Origin: Massiliimalia massiliensis
GTDB lineage: Bacteria > Bacillota > Clostridia > Oscillospirales > Ruminococcaceae
Length of the DNA: 64,000 bases
Assembly: GCF_900155615.1 (NCBI RefSeq)
Contig: NZ_FUHT01000002.1
Location: forward strand, 744,001-808,000
Direction of reading: 5' to 3'
The notes beneath the pieces were generated by a model. The model saw nothing but the letters and a program-made list of their open reading frames with translations. It did not search any database and was not told the origin of the DNA. Positions 31,136 to 39,499 of this stretch are shown piece by piece. The translations under genes were made by a program, and so were the position numbers. Numbering within the stretch: the first letter of the stretch is position 1; the number at the start of each line of letters is the position of its first letter.

Positions 31136-32500
31136 ATGGCTGATAGGCTGTCTAGAATTACCCCTCAAATCGAAGAGTATACCAAGCTATGCTTGGCGAA
31201 TGGGCCGATTGATCCGCAGTTGTATACAAAATATGATGTGAAACGCGGCCTGCGGGACTTAAACGGGAAAGGCGTACTGACAGGGCTGACTGAGATTTCG
31301 GAAATCCACTCCCAGGAGGTAGTTGGGGGAAAAGCTGTGCCCTGCGAAGGAAAACTCTATTACCGCGGAGTGGATGTTGAAGATTTAGTCCGCGGCTTTA
31401 TCAAGGAAGACCGTTTTGGGTTTGAAGAAGCAACCTACCTGCTGCTGTTCGGCAGCCTGCCGACAAAGGAGCAGCTTGAGGAGTTTACCGGCGTGCTGGC
31501 GGATTACCGCACGCTGCCGACCAGCTTTGTCCGGGATATCATTATGAAGGCGCCGAGCGCCGACATGATGAATACGCTGGCGCGAAGCGTCTTAACGCTC
31601 TATTCCTATGATTCCAATGCGAATGATATCAGTATCCCAAACGTGCTGCGGCAGTGTCTGGAGTTAATTTCCCTGTTTCCGCTATTGTCGGTATACGGAT
31701 ATCAGGCGTACAGCCATTATCATGATGGAAAAAGCCTGTTTATCCATGCGCCGAGGCCGGAGCTTTCCACTGCGGAAAACATCCTCCGCCTCCTCCGCCC
31801 GAACAAGAAATACACTCCGCTGGAAGCGCGGATTCTGGATGTGGCGCTGGTGCTCCATGCCGAGCATGGCGGCGGAAACAACTCCACCTTTACCACCCAT
31901 GTAGTTACCTCCTCCGGGACGGATACCTACTCCGCCATTGCGGCGGCGCTGGGCTCCCTCAAAGGGCCGCGCCACGGCGGCGCAAATATCAAGGTTGTCC
32001 AGATGTTTGAGGACATGAAGAAAAACGTAAAGGACTGGAATGACGACGAAGAGATCTCCGCTTATCTGAAGGCTCTGCTGCATAAAGAAGCCTTTGACCG
32101 GGCGGGCCTGATTTACGGGATGGGGCATGCGGTTTATTCGATTTCCGACCCGCGTGCCAATGTGTTCCAGAAATTTGTTCAGAGCTTGTCTGAGGAAAAG
32201 GGACGAGAAAAGGAGTTTGCGCTTTATTCTGCTGTTGCCCGGCTTGCGCCGCAGGTCATTGCAAAGGAGCGGAAGATTTATAAAGGCGTCAGCGCAAATG
32301 TTGACTTTTACAGCGGATTTGTTTACAGCATGCTTGATCTCCCGCCGGAGCTCTTCACCCCGATTTTCGCGATTGCGAGAATTTCAGGATGGAGTGCGCA
32401 TCGCCTGGAGGAGCTGATTAATGCGGGCAAGATTATTCGTCCCGCCTATATGAATGTCAGTGAGCACAGGCCCTATGTGCCGCTGGACGAAAGAAGATAA
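31136..32500 (+). CDS. gltA: Citrate synthase (Si-type, clostridial)
   Basis: 454 residues from ATG 31136 (AAAGGATGG upstream); the ATG at 31103 lacks a site. Condenses oxaloacetate with acetyl-CoA. Active-site blocks: HAEHGGGNNSTFTTHVVTSSGTDTYSAIAAALGSLKGPRHGGANIKV with the first catalytic His (GPRHGGAN), and YGMGHAVYSISDPRA with the second (GMGHAVY). The catalytic Asp region is NVDFYSGFVYSMLDLPPELFTPIFAIARISGWSAHRLEE. An N-terminal extension of about 60 residues before YRGVDVEDLV is typical of the larger clostridial enzyme. No aconitase or isocitrate dehydrogenase adjacent, so it may serve glutamate synthesis. Confidence 0.95.
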   Translation: MADRLSRITPQIEEYTKLCLANGPIDPQLYTKYDVKRGLRDLNGKGVLTGLTEISEIHSQEVVGGKAVPCEGKLYYRGVDVEDLVRGFIKEDRFGFEEATYLLLFGSLPTKEQLEEFTGVLADYRTLPTSFVRDIIMKAPSADMMNTLARSVLTLYSYDSNANDISIPNVLRQCLELISLFPLLSVYGYQAYSHYHDGKSLFIHAPRPELSTAENILRLLRPNKKYTPLEARILDVALVLHAEHGGGNNSTFTTHVVTSSGTDTYSAIAAALGSLKGPRHGGANIKVVQMFEDMKKNVKDWNDDEEISAYLKALLHKEAFDRAGLIYGMGHAVYSISDPRANVFQKFVQSLSEEKGREKEFALYSAVARLAPQVIAKERKIYKGVSANVDFYSGFVYSMLDLPPELFTPIFAIARISGWSAHRLEELINAGKIIRPAYMNVSEHRPYVPLDERR

Positions 32501-32504
32501 AAAA

Positions 32505-32538
32505 GAACCGAGTATGAATGCCATACTCGGTTTCTTTA
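32505..32538 (+). terminator. Terminator after citrate synthase
   Basis: Arms 32505-32516 and 32522-32534 (GAACCGAGTATG and complement with one extra T) then TTTATA. Confidence 0.82.
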
Positions 32539-32636
32539 TATTGCGTACGATTAATCTGGTTCAATTCCGATTCAAACAATTGGCACAGATGGATTAGAAT
32601 GGCCTTCGCGAACAATATTGATGAACTTATTTGCCT

Positions 32637-33788
32637 TTAGCTAAAATATTCCTGCATCAGCGCCTTTTTCAGCGTTTCGAGCTGTTTCAGGCTTTTCTGG
32701 ATTGCCAATTTAGATTTGTCGGTCTGTTCGACGAAGGCATAATATGCTTCTTGGATTTCTACTGGAGGCTTAATTATCTGAAACGCAGAGACAATCGGCA
32801 CATTCAAGTTTGGCATTGTCTGTCCAACTGCCATTCCCTCAATTGTTTTCTTGAAGGAAGGGAAAGAAATAATCTTTTGAAGGTAGTCTGGACGGACATC
32901 CCCTCTAGACCTGATAAGTAGGCTACCTGTCCCACACAATAGTCCTTCTTGTTCCACAACCGCACATCGTCCCATCTCACCCCGCCTACCCATCACAACA
33001 TCATCAGGAAGCAAGTGATATGCTCCCATCTCGGAGTATTTTTCAGCTGAAACTGTCAGTTTCTCATCCGCCGATATCTTTCCGTCAACTATGTGAGAAG
33101 GATTTACCAACGGATGTTCGCCAAGAACATAGTCTTCTTTGTGCAAAAGGGAACCAAATGGGCCAATTCGAATATCTGCCAACTCTGACAAGGGTACTTT
33201 GTCCCACCTATGTGGGTTAATCACTGGATCACCAAACAGTTCGATAAATCGGGATTTAACCAATTCATCCAGCTTATCCAGTTGCTGGCGGCGTTTGGCG
33301 ATCAGATCACTGATTTTATCCAGCACCGCCGCGATTTCGCGCTGTTCGTCGAGAGGGGGAACAACTATGGAGACCGCACCAAGCGTTGCTTTGTTTAAAG
33401 TTGTGCCCATAACTGCACGGTTTGTCTCTTTTGACCAGTCCTTTGCGGAAAACAAATGATAAAAATAGTCTGGTAATACTGCGTATTTTCCAGTCGGAAT
33501 AAATGCCATTATTGCTTCATTGGTATATACAGATTCTTTTGTAATGGCTGTTTTTCCCAATGAAAGCTTGAAACTCATAATAACGGTGTTGGCTGGAACG
33601 CTTTTTATTCCGCTTTCTTGGACAGCTGACTCAGTAATCTTTTCTTTTGTAGCTTCTACATATTTTTGGTAAGTACCTAAATCAGCAATAGATATCCAAT
33701 TATACTGGCCTTCAGTCCAGTAATCAGCATTGTTTCGAGACGGCGTTTTTCCCATCTGTAAATTAAATATTTCGTCCAATCTCGCCAT
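32637..33788 (-). CDS. hsdS: Type I restriction-modification specificity subunit (orphan HsdS)
   Basis: 383 residues from ATG 33788; GGAGGAG is 8 bases upstream and the start overlaps the stop of an hsdM fragment (TGATG). HsdS reads the bipartite target sequence through two target-recognition domains. TRD1 covers about 5-160 (LDEIFNLQMGKTPSRNNADYW...), the first conserved helix IVVPPLDEQREIAAVLDKISDLIAKRRQQLDKLDELVKSRFIELFGDP runs about 160-205, TRD2 about 210-345, and the second helix EIQEAYYAFVEQTDKSKLAIQKSLKQLETLKKALMQEYF ends the protein. The gene is intact, but hsdM is reduced to its last codons and hsdR is absent, so it can work only with subunits encoded elsewhere, or not at all. Confidence 0.94.
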   Translation of the reverse strand: MARLDEIFNLQMGKTPSRNNADYWTEGQYNWISIADLGTYQKYVEATKEKITESAVQESGIKSVPANTVIMSFKLSLGKTAITKESVYTNEAIMAFIPTGKYAVLPDYFYHLFSAKDWSKETNRAVMGTTLNKATLGAVSIVVPPLDEQREIAAVLDKISDLIAKRRQQLDKLDELVKSRFIELFGDPVINPHRWDKVPLSELADIRIGPFGSLLHKEDYVLGEHPLVNPSHIVDGKISADEKLTVSAEKYSEMGAYHLLPDDVVMGRRGEMGRCAVVEQEGLLCGTGSLLIRSRGDVRPDYLQKIISFPSFKKTIEGMAVGQTMPNLNVPIVSAFQIIKPPVEIQEAYYAFVEQTDKSKLAIQKSLKQLETLKKALMQEYFS

Positions 33789-33860
33789 CACAGCATCTCC
33801 TCCAATTTCGCCAGCCCGGCCGTAATCTCCGCTTCCAGCCTGTGTAGGCCGGCTGGATTT
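33788..33860 (-). pseudogene. Remnant of hsdM (C-terminal codons only)
   Basis: The frame directly before hsdS reads ...AGLHRLEAEITAGLAKLEEML and a stop that overlaps the hsdS start. This is the usual amphipathic C terminus of HsdM methyltransferase subunits and the usual hsdM-hsdS coupling. Nothing upstream in this frame looks like HsdM: by 33881 the sequence is already the end of the homocysteine methyltransferase gene. So all but about 20-25 codons of hsdM are gone. The exact 5' limit is not defined by sequence alone. Confidence 0.65.
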
Positions 33861-33878
33861 CGATGGTCGATAACCGAA

Positions 33879-35123
33879 TCAATAGATAATTGCGCCGTAT
33901 TTTTGGGCGATATGAGAAAGGGTTTCCTCCTCAATGCTGGAACGGGAATCGACCAGCGCCTTCCCGGTATAAAGGAGAAGGGCCAGGCGCAAAGCGATCT
34001 CATTGTGGGAAAGCAGCGAAACCGGCAGAGTGGAAAAATGGGCGTTCTGGGAAAAATCCCTGGCCTCCTCTACGGTTTCTATTTCCACTACAATCACATC
34101 GATCCGTTCTTCCTCCAGGCGAAGAAAATCGTCGCACATATCGGGACTGCAGTAGAGCGGTTCGGAACATTCAATCTGGTCGCAGTATAGGTGATAATGT
34201 TCTTTGCTGTCAGCAAGGATCAGCTCATCTTCCTTTTCGATTGCCCGGTCAGCGTCAAAGATAACGGCCGGTGGACAGATGTGAAGCAATTCGCCGATCC
34301 GCTTGAGATGCTCCGGTGTTGTGCCGCAGCATCCGCCGACCAGCGAAGCGCCTGTTTGGATCAGCACCTTCATCTGCTCGGCCATTTCCTCTGGAGAGAT
34401 CGGGAGGAGACTGCCGGTTTCTTCCTCGAAAGAAACGGCGGCCGGCTTTGCCACCAAAGGAACCTTGGCATATTCCCTCATCTGTCGGAACACATCTGCC
34501 ATGGCGGCCGGGCCACAGGAGCAGTTTAGCCCAAAGGCGGAGATGCCGAGCTCCTGCAGGATAATCAGCGCGTTGACCGCTTTCCCGCCGTCCAGGGTAT
34601 TGCCCTCCTCGTCGACTGTCATAGTGATGATGATCGGTTTACCGAATTTTCTCAGAGCGATTGCAGCCGCCCGTGCTTCTGGGATGGAAACCATCGTTTC
34701 CACAACCAGCAGGTCAACTCCTTCCTCGATCAGGATGGAGGCCTGTTCGCGGAACAAGTCCATGACCTCGGTATAAGAAGCTTCTCCAAACGGCTCCAGC
34801 TCCAGGCCGGTTGGGGAGAGAACGCCGGCAACCAGCGCTTTTTCTCCGGCAGCCTCCTTGCAAAGGCGGACTAGGCGGCGGTTGAGAACCTCCGTCTCAT
34901 GTTCCAGGCCGTATGAGGAAAGTGAACCCGCATTTGCGCCAAAGGTTGGTGCATAGAGAACATTGCTTCCGGCGGAAATAAATTCCCTTTGGAGCGCGAT
35001 TACCTGATCCGGATGCTCTGCGAGCCACTTCGGGACACAGAGCGTTTCCGGGATTTGACTGGAACATAAATTTGTGGCAGTGGCTCCGTCAAGCAATAGC
35101 GGAACCGATAAATCCACGTCCAT
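33879..35123 (-). CDS. Homocysteine S-methyltransferase family protein (MetH N-terminal-like)
   Basis: 414 residues. Residues 1-290 form the zinc-dependent homocysteine-binding barrel: LLLDGATATNL, NVLYAPTFGAN, VVETMVSIPEA, GLNCSCGP with the first zinc Cys, and LVGGCCGTTPEHLKRI with the CC pair. It would pass a methyl group to homocysteine. The remaining 120 residues (SKEHYHLYCDQIECSEPLYCSPDMCDDFL ... LLSHNEIALRLALLLYTGKALVDSRSSIEEETLSHIAQKYGAIIY) resemble part of a second barrel with the GKALVDS step of the pterin domain of MetH, but the folate and cobalamin domains are absent. The end is close to the hsdM remnant. Whether this is native or truncated is open. Follows argS by 68 bases. Confidence 0.88.
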   Translation of the reverse strand: MDVDLSVPLLLDGATATNLCSSQIPETLCVPKWLAEHPDQVIALQREFISAGSNVLYAPTFGANAGSLSSYGLEHETEVLNRRLVRLCKEAAGEKALVAGVLSPTGLELEPFGEASYTEVMDLFREQASILIEEGVDLLVVETMVSIPEARAAAIALRKFGKPIIITMTVDEEGNTLDGGKAVNALIILQELGISAFGLNCSCGPAAMADVFRQMREYAKVPLVAKPAAVSFEEETGSLLPISPEEMAEQMKVLIQTGASLVGGCCGTTPEHLKRIGELLHICPPAVIFDADRAIEKEDELILADSKEHYHLYCDQIECSEPLYCSPDMCDDFLRLEEERIDVIVVEIETVEEARDFSQNAHFSTLPVSLLSHNEIALRLALLLYTGKALVDSRSSIEEETLSHIAQKYGAIIY

Positions 35124-35162
35124 AGTTTCGTCCTTTCTTTCAAAGAATTAAACAATAGGCTA

Positions 35163-35180
35163 AGGGCAGTCATCTGCCCT
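35163..35180 (-). terminator. Weak hairpin between argS and the homocysteine methyltransferase
   Basis: AGGGCAG (35163-35169) pairs with CTGCCCT (35174-35180), loop TCAT. No U-tract on the minus strand, so probably an attenuating or mRNA-processing hairpin at most. Confidence 0.35.
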
Positions 35181-35191
35181 GGGAAGCGGGG

Positions 35192-36886
35192 CTACATTTT
35201 TTCCGGCGCGTCTATCTTCAGCATATGAAGCACATTGGACAGCACTGTTTTTACGCAGGTGCAAAGCCCCAGGCGCGCCATTGTCAGCGCGATATCATCG
35301 TTATCAACGCGGCATGCGTTGTAAAATTTGTGGAACAGGGTTGCAAGGCTGATTACATAACGAGTGATCCGCGCGGGGTCATAGGCCTTGGCCGCCTCGA
35401 TAATTTCTTCCGGCAGGGTAGCAATATACCGGATCAGTTCTTTTTCCTCCGGCTGGGTTAGCATAGTGAAATCACAGTCAGAAAAATTATTTAAGACCTT
35501 CCCCTCCCCGGCAAGTTTTTTCAGGATACTGCAAATCCGGGCATGCGCATACTGCACATAGTAAACCGGGTTTTCGCTTGAGGTTTCCACTGCAAGGTCA
35601 AGGTCAAAGTCCATCTGGGAATTGGCTTCCCGCAGGTTAAAGAAGAAGCGCGCCGCATCAATGGGCACTTCGTCGAGCAAATCGACCAGGGTGATGGATT
35701 TTCCTGTCCGTTTGCTCACCTTTACCGGCTGCCCGTCCCGCATCAGTTTGACAAGCTGCATTAGGACAATATCAAGCCTGCTGCCGTCCAGCCCGATTGC
35801 GTCCATCGCGCCCTTTAAACGCGCGACATGGCCGTGGTGGTCTGCCCCCCAGATATTGATCACCTTATCAAAGCCGCGCACAGCGAATTTGTTATAGTGA
35901 TAGGCGATATCCGCCGCAAAATAGGTCGGGATTCCGTTAGAGCGAACCAGAACGTCGTCCTTTTCCGCGCCGAACGCAGTCGCTTTATAAAAGATGGTAC
36001 CGTCCTCTTCATAGGTATAGCCGTTTTCCTTCAGGCGTTCTATGCATTTCAGAACCTCGCCCTGTTCGTGAAGGGTGCTTTCTAAAAACCAGACATCATA
36101 ATGAATCCGGTATTTTCCGAGATCCTCTTTCAGGTTTGCGATATTGATGGGAAGCGCATAGTTCACCAGGGCCTTCTGGCGGGTTTCCTCATCGCAGCTT
36201 AAATATTGATCCCCGTTTAGCGCTGCAAACCGTTTTGCGTGCTCAAGGATATCCTTTCCCTGATATGCGTCGGCAGGAAGCTCCACCTGATCTTCTCCAA
36301 GGAAAAGCTGGCGGTAGCGGACAGAAAGGGAGAGCCCGAATTTGTTGATCTGGTTGCCCGCGTCGTTGACGTAAAATTCGCGTGTCACGTCATAGCCCGC
36401 CCAGTCAAGGACAGAGGCAAGGCAGTCTCCGATTGCGCCGCCCCGTGCGTTTCCGATATGCATCGGGCCGGTCGGATTTGCGGAAACAAACTCCACCATC
36501 ACCTTTTTTCCGCCGCCGAAATCAGAGCGGCCATACTGATCCCCGTCAGTGCCGACTCCCTTGAGGACATCGGCAAACCAATCCTTTGAAATGAAAAAAT
36601 TCATAAAGCCGGGCCCTGCAATTTCACAGCGTTCAAAATAGGTGCCGGCAAACTGGAGCTCTCTTTGAATTTCCTCCGCAATTTTCCGCGGCGCAAGATG
36701 GAAAGCGCGGGCGGAGACCATCGCAATATTGCTGGCGAAATCGCCGTGGGAGGTATCGCCCGGGATTTCAATCTGGAATGCCGGAATTGGTTCCGCCGCG
36801 AGCGCCCCGTTTTGGATGCATCTGCCCAGCGCGCTGCGAATCATTTCTTCGAGCTGGTTTTTGGCCTGAGATAAAAGATTTGTCAT
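35192..36886 (-). CDS. argS: Arginyl-tRNA synthetase
   Basis: 564 residues, normal length, essential cytoplasmic enzyme. N-terminal Arg-tRNA domain (IEIPGDTSHGDFASNIAM), class I signature NPTGPMHIGNARGGAIGD (HIGN at about residue 141), FYVNDAGNQI, the KMSKS-like region VKVSKRTGKSITLVDLLDEV, and DALR anticodon domain with YVQYAHARICSI and SLATLFHKFYNACRV. AGGAAGGA precedes ATG 36886. In the minus-strand unit ddl-racE-DUF1934-argS, a grouping seen in several Clostridia. Confidence 0.97.
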   Translation of the reverse strand: MTNLLSQAKNQLEEMIRSALGRCIQNGALAAEPIPAFQIEIPGDTSHGDFASNIAMVSARAFHLAPRKIAEEIQRELQFAGTYFERCEIAGPGFMNFFISKDWFADVLKGVGTDGDQYGRSDFGGGKKVMVEFVSANPTGPMHIGNARGGAIGDCLASVLDWAGYDVTREFYVNDAGNQINKFGLSLSVRYRQLFLGEDQVELPADAYQGKDILEHAKRFAALNGDQYLSCDEETRQKALVNYALPINIANLKEDLGKYRIHYDVWFLESTLHEQGEVLKCIERLKENGYTYEEDGTIFYKATAFGAEKDDVLVRSNGIPTYFAADIAYHYNKFAVRGFDKVINIWGADHHGHVARLKGAMDAIGLDGSRLDIVLMQLVKLMRDGQPVKVSKRTGKSITLVDLLDEVPIDAARFFFNLREANSQMDFDLDLAVETSSENPVYYVQYAHARICSILKKLAGEGKVLNNFSDCDFTMLTQPEEKELIRYIATLPEEIIEAAKAYDPARITRYVISLATLFHKFYNACRVDNDDIALTMARLGLCTCVKTVLSNVLHMLKIDAPEKM

Positions 36887-36915
36887 CTAAAATTTTCCTT
36901 CCTGTATTTTCACTG

Positions 36916-37347
36916 TCATGAATTTGGGTTTTCCCGGATATCAACATAGACTTCGTTTTCACTGACCAGCGAGGAATTGATATCCAGAGAATATTTAAAA
37001 TAGAGCTTGCCGCCGTCGTCTGAAATATCGACGTCGACCGCGGTGGCGGATACCCCAATCAGAAGCTCGCCCTGTATGGTGTTATAAAACCCGATGTTGC
37101 GGTTCCCGCGTTCAATGGTCAGATTGGAGCGGGAGGTCCCATGGCGGATCATCGACACCTTATCCGGCCCTTCCACCTTGAGCGTCATCCGGCAGCCTTC
37201 AAAGCCGGTTGTTTCCGACTCCTCGTAGGTCACATAATAGTTCTGTCCTCTTTTATAAAAAACGCCTTGGGTAAACAGTTCGGTGGTATCGCTGTTTCCG
37301 TCCGCCGACTGCACGCCTTTGATATTGATTAAAACATCTTTTTTCAA
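36916..37347 (-). CDS. DUF1934 beta-barrel protein (YwiB-like)
   Basis: 143 residues. Calycin-like beta-barrel family; in Firmicutes usually found just before argS, as here. Core: DVLINIKGVQSADGNSDTTELFTQGVFYKRGQNYYVTYEESETTGFEGCRMTLKVEGPDKVSMIRHG and YNTIQGELLIGVSATAVDVDISDDGGKLYFKYSLDINSSLVSENEVYVDI. TTG 37347 is chosen because AGGAAATGG lies upstream and YwiB is of this length; TTG 37368 overlaps the stop of racE but has no ribosome site. No biochemical function known to me. Confidence 0.88.
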   Translation of the reverse strand: MKKDVLINIKGVQSADGNSDTTELFTQGVFYKRGQNYYVTYEESETTGFEGCRMTLKVEGPDKVSMIRHGTSRSNLTIERGNRNIGFYNTIQGELLIGVSATAVDVDISDDGGKLYFKYSLDINSSLVSENEVYVDIRENPNS

Positions 37348-37364
37348 CTTTTCACCATTTCCTG

Positions 37365-38180
37365 TCAATAGGTTTCGATCTGGATTTTTTCTACCTGTCC
37401 GCTGAGATCGTCCTGCAGGAAGATTCCCGCGGTTTCGGCAAAAGACGCAATGTCATCGCTGACGAAATAGCGGCATTCCCCTGCTGTATCCTCCTCGTTG
37501 AGCATCCCCTTGTTGGTAAGCAGAGCCTGCACATATTTGGCGGCCTCTGCGCCGGGGCTGACCAGAGCTACCTCCGGCCCCATGATGTCAGCGATCAGCT
37601 CTTCGATCAACGGATAATGGGTACAGCCAAGAATCAGGGTATCAACCCGTTCTGCTTTCATTACTTCCAGATATTCTTTTGCCACAAGCTGAGTCACCGG
37701 ATTATCGCGCCCGATGTAGCCGTTTTCAACCAAAGGGACAAATAAAGGGCAGGCCTTTCCGATGATCACCGGATTGTGAAGGATGCTGCGGATCGCTTTG
37801 CCATATGCGCCGCTTCGGATTGTGGCCGGGGTAGCGATGATGCCGATACGCCGGTTTTTTGTTGCCGAGCAGGCAGTCTGCGCAGCCGGAAGCAGTACGC
37901 CGGTAAAGTCGATTTCCAGTGTTTCAATCGTCTCAGACGGTGGGTTGGCGCTGACTGTCCCGCAGGCTGCAATAATTATTTTGACATCCTGGGAGAGCAG
38001 AAACCGGATATCCTGCGCGGCATATTTCTGGATGGTTTCCCGGCTTCTGGTACCATATGGCACCCGGGAGGTGTCCCCGAAATAAATGATATTTTCATGC
38101 GGCATCAGTTGCTTGAGCTGCCGGACAGCGGTGATCCCGCCCAGCCCGGAATCAAAGACACCGATTGCACGTTTATCCAT
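37365..38180 (-). CDS. racE: Glutamate racemase
   Basis: 271 residues from ATG 38180 (GAAAGGG upstream; TTG 38186 is an alternative). Converts L- to D-glutamate for peptidoglycan. Motifs: IGVFDSGLGGITAVRQL at the N terminus, FGDTSRVPYGTRS, catalytic Cys in IIAACGTVSAN, and the second catalytic Cys in LILGCTHYPLIEE. Between ddl (21 bases upstream) and DUF1934 in a cell-wall/argS unit; D-Ala-D-Ala and D-Glu genes together make sense for peptidoglycan precursors. Confidence 0.96.
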   Translation of the reverse strand: MDKRAIGVFDSGLGGITAVRQLKQLMPHENIIYFGDTSRVPYGTRSRETIQKYAAQDIRFLLSQDVKIIIAACGTVSANPPSETIETLEIDFTGVLLPAAQTACSATKNRRIGIIATPATIRSGAYGKAIRSILHNPVIIGKACPLFVPLVENGYIGRDNPVTQLVAKEYLEVMKAERVDTLILGCTHYPLIEELIADIMGPEVALVSPGAEAAKYVQALLTNKGMLNEEDTAGECRYFVSDDIASFAETAGIFLQDDLSGQVEKIQIETY

Positions 38181-38201
38181 AATCAATAGGCCCTTTCTGT
38201 G

Positions 38202-39251
38202 TTATCGTTCCAGCGCATAGGCGATTAACCGGTCAAGAAGCTGAGGGATCGGAACGCCGCCGTGTGCCCAAAGCTTCGGGTACATGCTGATGCTGGTAAA
38301 GCCCGGCAGGGTGTTGATTTCATTTAAGATGACCTGGCCGTCAACGGTAACAAAAAAGTCTACCCGGGACAAGCCCTCGCATCCGATTGCGCGGTAAGCC
38401 TTGACCGCTGTGCTGCGCAGACGCTCCGCGACCTCCGGTTTCAGTCTGGCCGGAATATGCAGCAGAGAATCGGCAGAAACATATTTTGCTTCAAAATCAT
38501 AAAAACCGTTTGCGGGCTCAATCTCCCCGGCAGCAGAAGCAGCCGCGTCCGCATTTCCGAGAACAGCACATTCCACTTCCCGGCCGACAATCGTCTCCTC
38601 CACGATTACCTTTTTATCGTATTCGAATGCGAGCTTCAGAGAATCTGCAAGCTCCGTCTGATTGGACGCCTTGGAGACCCCGTAGGAGGAACCTGCGTTA
38701 GCAGGCTTTACGAACACTGGGTATCCCAGCTTTGTTTCTACCTGTTGGACGAAATCCCCCGGGATTTCTCCCTGCCGCACGGAAAGCCATTTTGCCATCT
38801 TGACGCCCGCATGCTCCAGGACAATATGAGTGATCTGCTTATCCATGCACATCGCGCTGGAGATGGCGTCGCATCCCACAAAGGGGATGCCCGCAAGCTG
38901 AAACAGACCCTGAATGGTACCGTCTTCTCCGTTCTTGCCATGCAGCACTGGGATAATACAGTCGACCGGGACAATTTCACAGCCGCTTTCCTTTAACAGC
39001 AGCATGCCATGATGCTGGCGGCTCGGGCTGATGACACAGTCGCAGACCGGCCCCTGCTCCCATTCGCCTGTTCTTATTTTGGAAGGGTCTCCGGTATAGT
39101 AGAGGAAATTTCCCTTCTCTGTAATTCCGATGAGATATAAATGATATTTGCTCTGATCCAGATTCTCAATGAAGGTTGCAGCGGACATCAAAGAGATGCT
39201 GTGCTCTGAAGAAACGCCGCCGAAAACAACCGCAATGTTTTTCCGATCCAT
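38202..39251 (-). CDS. ddl: D-alanine--D-alanine ligase
   Basis: 349 residues from ATG 39251. ATP-grasp ligase for peptidoglycan precursors. VVFGGVSSEHSISLMSAA at the start, HGKNGEDGTIQGLFQLAGIPFVG, ATP-grasp VFVKPANAGSSYGVSKA, EAKYVSADSLLHIPA (the omega-loop with Lys-Tyr as in D-Ala-D-Ala ligases rather than VanA-type D-Lac ligases), SRVDFFV and the metal motif VILNEINTLPGFTSISMYPKLW. First gene of the minus-strand unit; racE follows. No van genes nearby. Confidence 0.96.
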   Translation of the reverse strand: MDRKNIAVVFGGVSSEHSISLMSAATFIENLDQSKYHLYLIGITEKGNFLYYTGDPSKIRTGEWEQGPVCDCVISPSRQHHGMLLLKESGCEIVPVDCIIPVLHGKNGEDGTIQGLFQLAGIPFVGCDAISSAMCMDKQITHIVLEHAGVKMAKWLSVRQGEIPGDFVQQVETKLGYPVFVKPANAGSSYGVSKASNQTELADSLKLAFEYDKKVIVEETIVGREVECAVLGNADAAASAAGEIEPANGFYDFEAKYVSADSLLHIPARLKPEVAERLRSTAVKAYRAIGCEGLSRVDFFVTVDGQVILNEINTLPGFTSISMYPKLWAHGGVPIPQLLDRLIAYALER

Positions 39252-39404
39252 GTAAGATCCCTGCTTTCTTTATAAGAAGTTATAATATTCCTATCATAAG
39301 TTTATACTCTAATATCTTACCACAGAACTATTATTTGCGCAACGGAATACTTGTCAGAGGATTTTGGCCGGGTAGAATCCCCGGTTATGCAGGTTGACGG
39401 AGAA

Positions 39405-39436
39405 GAGAGGCCCGCGGAGCTTTCCGCAGGCCTCTC
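39405..39436 (-). terminator. Hairpin downstream of the YczE-like membrane protein
   Basis: Arms 39405-39418 and 39423-39436 (GAGAGGCCCGCGGA with one mismatch). It lies 64 bases after the minus-strand membrane gene; the following tail is only moderately T-rich (TTCTCC). Confidence 0.55.
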
Positions 39437-39499
39437 GCTTGTCAGCAGCCCTCGGGATCAGAACTTTATTTCAGCCCTAAATCCTTTAAACGCTGTTTA

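Noticed and set aside
32637-33860. Active type I restriction-modification system
   Set aside because: Only hsdS is complete; hsdM is a remnant and hsdR is absent, so no working system is encoded here.
38202-39251. Ddl as a vancomycin-type D-Ala-D-Lac ligase
   Set aside because: The omega loop retains Lys-Tyr as in D-Ala-D-Ala ligases and no vanH/vanX genes are adjacent; ordinary Ddl with racE downstream.
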